Positions 17,653 to 25,166 of a DNA stretch of 64,000 nt are shown here, piece after piece (position 1 is the stretch's first letter; every line of letters starts with the position of its first letter). Made by a program: the position numbers and the translations under genes. The DNA lies in assembly GCA_026986785.1 (NCBI GenBank), contig JALSNW010000019.1, positions 1-64,000 on the forward strand, read 5' to 3'. The notes below the pieces were generated by a model. It did not search any database. It was given only the letters and a program-made list of their open reading frames with translations, and had not been told where the DNA came from. This DNA comes from Deltaproteobacteria bacterium (GTDB taxonomy: Bacteria; Desulfobacterota; Dissulfuribacteria; Dissulfuribacterales; QOAL01).

Positions 17653-20006
17653 GGGCGGTTAGTGCTTACAAGAAGACAATGGAATCGCATTCTTTGGAGA
17701 TAAGGGTCAAGGGGATCGTGCAAGGAGTTGGTTTCAGGCCCTTTGTATACAGATTGGCTACGAGGTTGTCTCTCAAGGGCAGTATTGCCAATACCTCTTC
17801 AGGGGTCATAATCAAGATTACAGGCAGAAAGGATGCAATAGATACCTTCTTGGAAGAGATCCATCACAGCCACCCGCCTTTGGCCAGGATTCAGTCCCTT
17901 GAGATCTCTGCCATTTCAAGCAAGACTAATGAAGAGGATTTTCAGATCAAGGAAAGCTCTCGAGAAGGAAGTGCCAGGACAAGGGTCTCTCCAGATACAG
18001 CCACCTGCAGCAAATGTGTGGCTGAGATCATGGACAAAAAAAATCGCCGGTTTGATTATGCCTTTACGAATTGCACCGATTGCGGGCCACGCTATACCAT
18101 AACCAGGTCCCTTCCCTATGACAGGCAAAATACCTCCATGAAGGTATTCGACATGTGTGAAAGATGCCTTGCAGAATATAGGGATCCACTCGACAGGAGA
18201 TTCCATGCCCAGCCAAATGCCTGCCATGACTGCGGGCCCAGGCTCTTTTGGCAAGATGCCACAGGCATCTATCGCGATCGTCCTATCGATAGGGCTGTGG
18301 CCCTCTTGAAAGGAGGTGGGATCATAGCCTTAAAGGGCCTTGGGGGCTTTCACATTGCGGCAACCGCCTTACTCGATGGGCCAGTTGAGACCTTGAGGGC
18401 CAGAAAGAAAAGGCCTTTCAAGCCCTTGGCAGTAATGGTGAAAGACCTCGCCACGGCCAAGCGTCTCTGCCATGTCTCTACCAGGGCGGGCCAGATGTTG
18501 TCTTCCCCATGGGCCCCTATCTGTATCCTCCCCAAAAGGGCAGAAGAGGGCCTGTCGGATAGAATAGCCCCCGGATTGAACGAATTGGGTATCATGTTGC
18601 CATATACCCCGATTCACCACCTGCTTTTTGCCAGAAACCAGTGCCCCGAGGCCTTGATCATGACAAGTGGCAATCCCCGAGGAGAGCCTCTTTGTACAGA
18701 TAACCAGGAGGCCCTTCATCGTTTGAAAGGCTTCGTTGACGGTTTTTTGTTGCACGATAGGGACATATATACAGGTATTGATGATTCTGTCGTAAGGATT
18801 GTAGGAGAAAAGGTTTTATTTGTCCGCCGTTCAAGGGGCTTCGTCCCTGCTCCTGTGGAATTGGCCTTCGATATGGCACCAGGGCTGGCCGTGGGGGCAG
18901 AGTTAAAAAATACCTTCTGCCTTTTTAGAACAGGGGAGGCGTTTGTAAGCCAACACATCGGAAATCTTACCAATCTGTCCGTACTGGAATTCTTCCAGCA
19001 AAATATAGAACACATGAAGGCCCTCCTGGAGATCTCTCCTGGATATGTGGTAGCAGATCTCCATCCCGATTATCTGAGTACCAGGTTTGCAGAGGAATCC
19101 GGACTACCTGTCTACAGGATACAGCATCATTTCGCCCATGCAGCCTCGGTGATGGCAGAACATGGAATAGACGGCAAGGTCCTGGCCCTGGTACTCGATG
19201 GTGCGGGTTTCGGTACAGACAACACCATTTGGGGAGGTGAGATACTCGAATGTTCTCCAAATGGTTTTCTAAGGTTGGCCAGGCTTTCTCCTTTTCCTCT
19301 TCCTGGAGGAGACATGGCAGCGAGACAGCCCTGGCGTCTATCATTGGCACTACTATATGCCTACAGGTATTCTTTTCATGACCTGCCAGATCGGTTTAGG
19401 CCTCATGTTTCCCTGGATAAGATGGAATTTGTGGCCCAGATGATAAAGAGGCCTGTAAATACCCCTCTGACTTCCAGTTGCGGCAGGCTTTTTGATGCAG
19501 TCTCAGCACTAATCGGGCTCTGTTATGAAAATAGTTATGAGGCCCAAGGGGCCATGATGTTGGAGGCACTGTGTGAACAGGCCCTGATGGGCAGATCCAT
19601 CCTTGAAACCCGGGAATTTTCTAGCCTTGCAACTTCAAGGTATCTGTGGGCCAAGGGAGACGAGGTGGCCTATGAGATAGACTGGAGGATGTGTCTTGAG
19701 AGGATACTGGAGTATGAAAAAGATGGGAGGAATAGGGGCGAAACCTCGATCCTTTTCCATGCCTTTCTGATAGCTGCCTTTAGCAGGGTTCTCGTGAAGT
19801 TGAAGGAAGAGCGGGGTATTTCCAAGGTGGTTTTGAGCGGTGGATGTATGCAAAACAGGATACTTGTGGAGGGCCTTTTGTCCTACCTCGAGCAGATGGG
19901 GCTAAAGGTCTATATCAATGAGCAGGTCCCGGCCAATGATGGAGGCATAAGTCTTGGCCAGGCCCTAATAGGGGCGAAGAATTACGAGGTATCAAAATGT
20001 GCTTAG
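17649..20006 (+). CDS. hypF: Hydrogenase maturation carbamoyltransferase HypF
   Basis: Makes the thiocarbamate on HypE from carbamoyl phosphate, the source of the cyanide ligands of the NiFe site. The acylphosphatase domain (VKGIVQGVGFRPFVYRL) comes first, then two zinc-finger pairs (CSKC ... CTDCGPR and CERC ... CHDCGPR), a YrdC-like domain (ALKGLGGFHI), and a Kae1/HypF C-terminal domain with VLSGGCMQNRILVEGL. I chose the ATG at 17649, which makes a 4-bp overlap with the SulP stop. An in-frame ATG at 17679 and a longer form from 17586 are possible. The length (about 785 residues) is normal. Confidence 0.95.
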   Translation: MRAVSAYKKTMESHSLEIRVKGIVQGVGFRPFVYRLATRLSLKGSIANTSSGVIIKITGRKDAIDTFLEEIHHSHPPLARIQSLEISAISSKTNEEDFQIKESSREGSARTRVSPDTATCSKCVAEIMDKKNRRFDYAFTNCTDCGPRYTITRSLPYDRQNTSMKVFDMCERCLAEYRDPLDRRFHAQPNACHDCGPRLFWQDATGIYRDRPIDRAVALLKGGGIIALKGLGGFHIAATALLDGPVETLRARKKRPFKPLAVMVKDLATAKRLCHVSTRAGQMLSSPWAPICILPKRAEEGLSDRIAPGLNELGIMLPYTPIHHLLFARNQCPEALIMTSGNPRGEPLCTDNQEALHRLKGFVDGFLLHDRDIYTGIDDSVVRIVGEKVLFVRRSRGFVPAPVELAFDMAPGLAVGAELKNTFCLFRTGEAFVSQHIGNLTNLSVLEFFQQNIEHMKALLEISPGYVVADLHPDYLSTRFAEESGLPVYRIQHHFAHAASVMAEHGIDGKVLALVLDGAGFGTDNTIWGGEILECSPNGFLRLARLSPFPLPGGDMAARQPWRLSLALLYAYRYSFHDLPDRFRPHVSLDKMEFVAQMIKRPVNTPLTSSCGRLFDAVSALIGLCYENSYEAQGAMMLEALCEQALMGRSILETREFSSLATSRYLWAKGDEVAYEIDWRMCLERILEYEKDGRNRGETSILFHAFLIAAFSRVLVKLKEERGISKVVLSGGCMQNRILVEGLLSYLEQMGLKVYINEQVPANDGGISLGQALIGAKNYEVSKCA

Positions 20007-20263
20007 CAGTTCCAATGAAGGTTATCGAGTTGGAAGGCGAACAGGATGATTTTTTTAATCCCCCTGTGGCAACGGTTGAGGCAGAAGGGATGATGCGGAA
20101 GATCAGACTGGACATAGTCGATCGCTTCCCAAGGGTTGGAGATTATGTGATTGTCCATGCAGGTTTCGCCATTCATACCCTCAGCCCAGGTGAGGCCAAT
20201 GAAAGTCTTAGGCTTTTTGACGAAATGGGCAAGTATATCCCAGGGGTGAACGATGGGGAATGA
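19997..20263 (+). CDS. hypC: Hydrogenase maturation chaperone HypC
   Basis: An 88-residue HypC/HybG chaperone that carries the Fe(CN)2CO group with HypD and delivers it to the large-subunit precursor. It begins with the invariant MCLAVPMKV, whose Cys2 is functional once Met1 is removed. The GDYVIVHAGFAIHTL segment is typical. It overlaps the ends of hypF and hypD, consistent with coupled translation. Confidence 0.95.
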   Translation: MCLAVPMKVIELEGEQDDFFNPPVATVEAEGMMRKIRLDIVDRFPRVGDYVIVHAGFAIHTLSPGEANESLRLFDEMGKYIPGVNDGE

Positions 20264-21353
20264 CAGATTTATGGACAAACAGGCAGTCCAATCTCTCATT
20301 GAGGAGATAAGAAGGCTGGCGCAAAGACCCATGCGTTTCATGGAGGTCTGCGGTACCCATACCATGTCGATATTTCGCCATGGCATAAGGACATTGTTGC
20401 CAAAGGAGATAGAGCTTGTTTCAGGCCCTGGCTGTCCTGTATGTGTTACCCCTGTGGGCCAGATCGACCAGATGATCAACCTGTCCCTTATACCAGGGGT
20501 GGCTGTGGCTACTTTTGGAGATATGTTAAGGGTGCCTGGTAGCAAAGGCAGTCTTGCAGAGGCACGGGCCCGAGGTGGACAGGTGGAGGTTGTCTATTCC
20601 CCGGTCGATGCCCTGATGTTGGCAAAAGATCAGCCTAATGGGACGATTTGTTTCCTGGGTATCGGATTTGAGACCACGACACCGTCTGTTGCAGCCACGA
20701 TTTTACAGGCCAGGGAAAATAGGATAAGGAATTTCTGTGTCTATTCCACCCACAAGCTCATGCCCCCTGCTCTGGATGCCCTCATGGCAGAGCCAGATCT
20801 GGATATAGATGGTCTGCTCTGCCCCGGTCATGTCAGCACCATAATTGGCACCCAGGCCTATGGGCCTATTTCAGAAAAATACGGGTTGCCGTGTGTGGTG
20901 GCAGGTTTTGAGCCTCTGGACATCCTACTTGGTGTCTATATGTTGGTCAGACAGGTTGTGGACGGAAGGTGCCAGGTGGAAAATGCCTATGAGCGGGCAG
21001 TGTCTGCCCAGGGTAATGAGCGGGCAAGAAGGGTTACAGAAGCAGTATTCGAACCGGTTGGCTCCAGGTGGCGTGGGCTTGGATTTATAGATGCCAGTGG
21101 GCTTGCCCTACGGGAAGAATTTGGGGAACTGGACGCACGGTGTCGTTTTGAACTGAAGGAAATCGATATCCCTGATCCAAAAGGTTGCAGATGTAGTCGG
21201 ATAATCAAGGGTATCGAGACTCCTGGGGCTTGTCCCCTGTTTTCCAATGTGTGTACGCCGCTGCACCCAGTTGGTCCGTGTATGGTCTCAAGTGAGGGAA
21301 CCTGTGCCGCCTATTACAAATATGGAGGTATCTTGGAGGAAAAAATCAGATGA
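20253..21353 (+). CDS. hypD: Hydrogenase maturation protein HypD
   Basis: A 366-residue Fe-S scaffold on which the Fe(CN)2CO unit is assembled with HypC. The conserved EVCGTHT (about residue 31), SGPGCPVCVTP (about 62) and GFETTTPS (about 137) motifs are present, and the [4Fe-4S] cysteines lie in the C-terminal part (GCRCSRIIKG, CPLF, CMVSSEGTCAAYYKYG). It overlaps hypC by 11 bp and hypE by 4 bp. An alternative start at 20271 would shorten it by six residues. Confidence 0.95.
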   Translation: MGNDRFMDKQAVQSLIEEIRRLAQRPMRFMEVCGTHTMSIFRHGIRTLLPKEIELVSGPGCPVCVTPVGQIDQMINLSLIPGVAVATFGDMLRVPGSKGSLAEARARGGQVEVVYSPVDALMLAKDQPNGTICFLGIGFETTTPSVAATILQARENRIRNFCVYSTHKLMPPALDALMAEPDLDIDGLLCPGHVSTIIGTQAYGPISEKYGLPCVVAGFEPLDILLGVYMLVRQVVDGRCQVENAYERAVSAQGNERARRVTEAVFEPVGSRWRGLGFIDASGLALREEFGELDARCRFELKEIDIPDPKGCRCSRIIKGIETPGACPLFSNVCTPLHPVGPCMVSSEGTCAAYYKYGGILEEKIR

Positions 21354-22375
21354 AAGATGACAGGGTCCTTTTGGATCACGGAAGTGGTGGACTTGCAACA
21401 AAGAGGCTCATAGAAGAGTTTTTTCTGAGCCGTCTGGCTAACGACTACCTCTCGAGATTGGAAGACAGTGCTGTGGTGCCAGTGCAGGAGGGGAGGTTGG
21501 CATTCACCACAGATAGTTATGTGGTGGATCCCATCTTTTTCCCAGGTGGAGATATCGGCTCCCTTGCAGTACACGGGACAATAAATGACCTTGCAATGCA
21601 AGGCGCTGCTCCAATGGCATTGAGTATGGGGCTCATCTTGGAAGAGGGATTGATGTTTTCTGAACTCGAGAGGGTTGCAGAGTCGATTTCTCAGGCCTGT
21701 ATAGAGGCTGGGGTGGCCATTGCCGCAGCAGATACCAAGGTCGTCCCGCTGGGAAAGGGGGATAAGATATTCATAAATACGTCTGGCATAGGCCGTGTGC
21801 CAAAGGGATTGTATCTTGGTGCCCACAGGGCTCGCCCAGGAGATGTGGTGATAGTGTCAGGATTTGTAGGAGATCACGGGGCAGCTATTCTCACCGCGCG
21901 TTCCAATCTCTCCTTCGGTACAGAGATAAAGAGCGATTCCGCTCCATTGCACGCTCTCGTCTCGGCAGTATTGGAGAGATGTCCATCTGATAAGATCCGC
22001 CTTTTCAGGGATCCAACCAGGGGAGGGCTTGCCACAGTATTAAATGAGATTGCCATGAGCTCAAACGTATGCATCGAGATAGATCAAGACGCAGTGCCAA
22101 TCAGGCAGGAGGTCTCAGGCGTGTGTGAGCTGCTTGGCCTCGATCCCCTCTATTTGGCAAACGAGGGTAAGTGCGTGGTGGTGGTGGAGGAGGACCATAG
22201 TCAACTGGTAATGGATGCATTGTCAGGTTTGGCCCTGGGGAGACATGCTGCTGTTATCGGTTGTGTCAAGGAGCTTGGGGGAGTGGGCAGGCCTGTGGTG
22301 ACAATGAACACGAGTATTGGTGGAAGACGTATAATCTCCATGCTGTCTGGAGAGCCTCTTCCCAGGATATGTTGA
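21350..22375 (+). CDS. hypE: Hydrogenase maturation dehydratase HypE
   Basis: A 341-residue PurM/AIRS-type protein. It accepts the carbamoyl group from HypF on its C-terminal Cys and dehydrates it to thiocyanate. The expected terminal PRIC is present, as are LDHGSGGL near the start, FTTDSYVV, and DPTRGGLATVLNEIA. The start overlaps the hypD stop by 4 bp. Confidence 0.96.
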   Translation: MKDDRVLLDHGSGGLATKRLIEEFFLSRLANDYLSRLEDSAVVPVQEGRLAFTTDSYVVDPIFFPGGDIGSLAVHGTINDLAMQGAAPMALSMGLILEEGLMFSELERVAESISQACIEAGVAIAAADTKVVPLGKGDKIFINTSGIGRVPKGLYLGAHRARPGDVVIVSGFVGDHGAAILTARSNLSFGTEIKSDSAPLHALVSAVLERCPSDKIRLFRDPTRGGLATVLNEIAMSSNVCIEIDQDAVPIRQEVSGVCELLGLDPLYLANEGKCVVVVEEDHSQLVMDALSGLALGRHAAVIGCVKELGGVGRPVVTMNTSIGGRRIISMLSGEPLPRIC

Positions 22376-22385
22376 GGTTAAGGCA

Positions 22386-22880
22386 ATGGTGCGATACAGA
22401 AAGGGCGCTGCCATAATAGGGATAGGGAACCTCCTCATGAAGGACGAGGGCTTTGGTGTCCATGTCATAAGGTATCTGGAGAAAAATTTCAGGTTCCCTG
22501 GTGAGATTGACTTGGTGGATGCCGGGACAGCGGGGATCTATATGGCCCCTGTTTTCGAGGAGGTGGCCAAGGCCATAGTTGTAGACGTCATAGCCTTGGA
22601 CAAGGAACCTGGTAGCCTGGTTCACCTTAGCTACGAAGGCATGATGGCAAAAGGGCTGTCTTTGTGCATGTCTCCTCATCAGATAGGGGTGTTGGAGATC
22701 CTCGAGGTATGTAGATTTAGGGGCACTTTGCCCGGGGAAATAGATTTTTTTTGTGTAGTACCAAAGATAATAGAGGCAGGAATCACCCTATCTCCCTGTG
22801 TGGCATCAAGGGTGGCAGAGATTTCTCGTTTAGTGGTAAACGATTTGAGACAGGATGGATATCCCATAGAAAATGCATGA
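22386..22880 (+). CDS. Hydrogenase maturation endopeptidase (HyaD/HybD/HycI family)
   Basis: A 164-residue nickel-dependent protease that trims the large-subunit C-terminus after the metal site is complete. IGIGNLLMKDEGFGVHVI contains the conserved Glu/Asp ligand, and VDAGTAGIY and the His of MSPHQIGV complete the site. The target is almost surely the large subunit at 12575-14284, whose tail follows DPCIACAVH. It overlaps hypA by 8 bp. Confidence 0.93.
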   Translation: MVRYRKGAAIIGIGNLLMKDEGFGVHVIRYLEKNFRFPGEIDLVDAGTAGIYMAPVFEEVAKAIVVDVIALDKEPGSLVHLSYEGMMAKGLSLCMSPHQIGVLEILEVCRFRGTLPGEIDFFCVVPKIIEAGITLSPCVASRVAEISRLVVNDLRQDGYPIENA

Positions 22881-23253
22881 GGTAAGCTTGGTCCAAGGGC
22901 TTATGAAACAGGTTAGGGAGATTGCCCAAGACCACCAGGCACATAGAGTGACCTGTATACGGTTGAGTATTGGCCCTTTTTCCGGTGTTGTCTTGGATTC
23001 GTTTTCCTTTGCTTTCGAGGTCTTGAAGAGGGATGACGAGTTATTTTCTCAATCAAGGCTTGTGATCAAGACCCCTGCGCCAGTGCTTAAGTGTCCTCAT
23101 TGTGGCCATGAAGTAGAGGTTCAGGGTGTGGTAGAGGGGGAGATGGAGCTTTTCGGCACCTTTTCCAGGGCCAAGTGCCCATCATGTGATATGTACGGCT
23201 TGGCCCCTTTTGGTGGAGATGACATCCTGCTGCTGCAGGTAGAAATGGAGTGA
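22873..23253 (+). CDS. hypA: Hydrogenase nickel-insertion protein HypA
   Basis: A 126-residue HypA/HybF with the N-terminal nickel site MHEVSL (His2) and a zinc site of two Cys pairs (CPHCG near residue 75 and CPSC near 105). It delivers nickel to the large subunit with HypB. The length is slightly over the usual 113-118. It lies between the protease gene and hypB. Confidence 0.93.
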   Translation: MHEVSLVQGLMKQVREIAQDHQAHRVTCIRLSIGPFSGVVLDSFSFAFEVLKRDDELFSQSRLVIKTPAPVLKCPHCGHEVEVQGVVEGEMELFGTFSRAKCPSCDMYGLAPFGGDDILLLQVEME

Positions 23254-23257
23254 TAAC

Positions 23258-23959
23258 ATGTGTGAAAAATGTGGTTGCCAGACAGGCATGGGTACAAAGC
23301 CAAAGGTTATAGATGTAAACAAAAGTCTTTTCGAGGCCAATGAAAAGATTGGGGAACAGAACAGGCATCACGTGGAACGTATGGGGGCTGTGGCAATCAA
23401 TATGATAAGCAGCCCAGGGGCAGGAAAGACCACTCTACTGGAGGCCACGGCAGATGCCTTGAAAGATTCTGTGACCTTTGGGGTTATCGAAGGAGACATA
23501 GAAACCGAAAAAGACGCCCAAAGGATAAGGGCCAAGGGGATCCCAGCGGTCCAACTCACAACAGGGGGGGCATGTCATCTGGATGCATCCCTTGTCCATC
23601 ATGGAATCCATGAGTTGGAACATATTGTGCCAGGAGGAAGGCTGGATATCATCTTCATAGAAAATGTGGGCAACCTGGTATGTCCGGCCGCCTTTTATCT
23701 CGGAGAGCATAAGAGGATCGTCATGGTTTCGGTGCCAGAAGGTTCTGATAAACCGGCAAAATATCCCAGGGCATTTATTGGCTCGGATCTGTTCGTCATT
23801 TCAAAGGCAGATCTTTTGCCCTATTTTGATTTTTCTGTGGAAGAGGCCATATCCGAGGCCAGGAGGTTGAATCCCTCTATAGATGTCTTGATCATTTCAC
23901 CCAAGTCTGGTCAGGGGATGGATAAATGGCTCGATTATCTTTCTGGAATACTTAAGTGA
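23258..23959 (+). CDS. hypB: Hydrogenase nickel-insertion GTPase HypB
   Basis: A 233-residue GTPase. The high-affinity nickel motif is the N-terminal CEKCGCQ. There is no His-rich storage stretch. Walker A is SSPGAGKTTLLEAT (about residue 52), followed by GDIETEKDAQRI, TGGACHLDA and the guanine-specificity region ISKADLL. It follows hypA by 4 bp and ends the hyp series. Of the usual maturation set, hypF, C, D, E, A, B and the protease are all present here. Confidence 0.95.
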   Translation: MCEKCGCQTGMGTKPKVIDVNKSLFEANEKIGEQNRHHVERMGAVAINMISSPGAGKTTLLEATADALKDSVTFGVIEGDIETEKDAQRIRAKGIPAVQLTTGGACHLDASLVHHGIHELEHIVPGGRLDIIFIENVGNLVCPAAFYLGEHKRIVMVSVPEGSDKPAKYPRAFIGSDLFVISKADLLPYFDFSVEEAISEARRLNPSIDVLIISPKSGQGMDKWLDYLSGILK

Positions 23960-23974
23960 TATCGGCTGGTTGTG

Positions 23975-24487
23975 ATGGTTGACGATTCCAATCTGAGCAA
24001 GGGAGTGATAGTCAGGTTTGTGGTGGTTTACCTGGCGCTCATTGCCATCATGGAGATTTTCCTGGGGCTTCGCTTTTTCCAAAACTACCTGGATTTAAAT
24101 GGGATATATTCGGATACAACAGCCTTCCTTTCTGCCAAGTTGTTGTCTTTTTTGGGAATAAAGGCAACCAGTACAGCAGCCATATTGGATTTGCCAGGTA
24201 GGTCGTTGAGGATATCCTTTGGTTGCAATGGGCTTGAGGCAGTAGTTATTTACGGCTGTGCGGTTATTGCCTATCCTTCTAATTGGCTCTATAGGTTAAA
24301 GGGTCTTCTCTACGGTTTTGTCGTCTTGCTGTTGTTGAATCTTTTAAGGATAGTGGGCCTTGGTTTTACAGTGGTAAAGATGCCCCAGTGGTTTGATTAT
24401 GTGCACTACTATATTGCCCAAGGGCTCATGATCGTAATCGCCTTGGGCCTTTTCATGGTGTGGTTGAAGGGTACACGACATGGCTGA
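23975..24487 (+). CDS. xrtH: Exosortase, XrtH-like
   Basis: About 170 residues with five to six membrane helices and the exosortase catalytic triad: Cys in FGCNGLEAVVIY (about residue 78), Arg in LLNLLRIVGL (about 121), and His in DYVHYYIAQ (about 143). The enzyme cuts C-terminal sorting tails of exported proteins at the membrane. The small size and the adjoining membrane protein fit the exosortase-H type, which is named for IPTLxxWG-type tails. A GTG three bases upstream could also start it. It follows hypB by about 15 bp in the same orientation and overlaps the next gene by 8 bp. The subtype is less sure than the family. Confidence 0.82.
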   Translation: MVDDSNLSKGVIVRFVVVYLALIAIMEIFLGLRFFQNYLDLNGIYSDTTAFLSAKLLSFLGIKATSTAAILDLPGRSLRISFGCNGLEAVVIYGCAVIAYPSNWLYRLKGLLYGFVVLLLLNLLRIVGLGFTVVKMPQWFDYVHYYIAQGLMIVIALGLFMVWLKGTRHG

Positions 24488-25085
24488 GCCCTTTAAGATC
24501 AGGTCGATTATAAGGCCTGTTTTGCTCTTTTGCTTAGTCTATTTCCCTGTACTTGTCGGCTGGGTATATCTGAAACATTTTTATACTCGTCCCCTTGTCT
24601 GCAGTGGAGCAAAGCTTGCCACAATGAGCCTTGATGCCGAATTACATTCTTGCCGATATGAAAGAGGTGGTGTACAGGTGATATTTTCGAGACACGTAGT
24701 TACCCCATTGGGGATCTATCCTGCCAAGTCTGCCGTCTTATTGAGTGACAATAGCTATACATTCAATTTGCCTATAACCTTGGCCATGCTGATAGTGACC
24801 AGTTTGTTGATGCATATTTCCTGGAGATCGTGGAGCAAGGCTGTGGTTGCCCTTGTGATGGGGCATCTAACCTATATCTATGCGTGTTTTCTCTACCGTC
24901 TTCAATTATTTCGTGTTGTTGTCAATGGCAAGGAATTGGTTTCTCATCCCCCTTTTGCCATCCAACTTTTTTGGGATTTTTGCAATAGTATGCTCATCCG
25001 TTTTGAGCCGTTTTTGATACTGATTGTCTTGGTGTTGCTGCACAAGGTAAGTACCATGTCTGCAAGGTCAGCCAAGGAGAAGTGA
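24480..25085 (+). CDS. Exosortase-H-associated membrane protein
   Basis: A 201-residue membrane protein with an N-terminal helix (PVLLFCLVYFPVLVGWVYL), an extracytoplasmic domain of about 80 residues, and three C-terminal helices. Its size, topology and 8-bp overlap with the exosortase match the membrane partner seen beside xrtH in other proteobacteria. The biochemical role of that partner is not established. It closes the 15.4-25.1 kb run of plus-strand genes. Confidence 0.68.
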   Translation: MAEPFKIRSIIRPVLLFCLVYFPVLVGWVYLKHFYTRPLVCSGAKLATMSLDAELHSCRYERGGVQVIFSRHVVTPLGIYPAKSAVLLSDNSYTFNLPITLAMLIVTSLLMHISWRSWSKAVVALVMGHLTYIYACFLYRLQLFRVVVNGKELVSHPPFAIQLFWDFCNSMLIRFEPFLILIVLVLLHKVSTMSARSAKEK

Positions 25086-25123
25086 GTTTTGACACATCCT
25101 TACATGTGACCACATATACAGAG

Positions 25124-25140
25124 GTCTCCAATTCGGAGAC
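25124..25140. repeat. Inverted repeat between convergent genes
   Basis: GTCTCC-AATTC-GGAGAC, a perfect 6-bp stem with a 5-base loop, lies between the converging exosortase partner gene and letB. Neither side has a T-tract, so it is not a classical intrinsic terminator, although it may still help end transcription. Confidence 0.4.
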
Positions 25141-25166
25141 ATGGTAGGAAGAAAGTGGTTTGGCAT

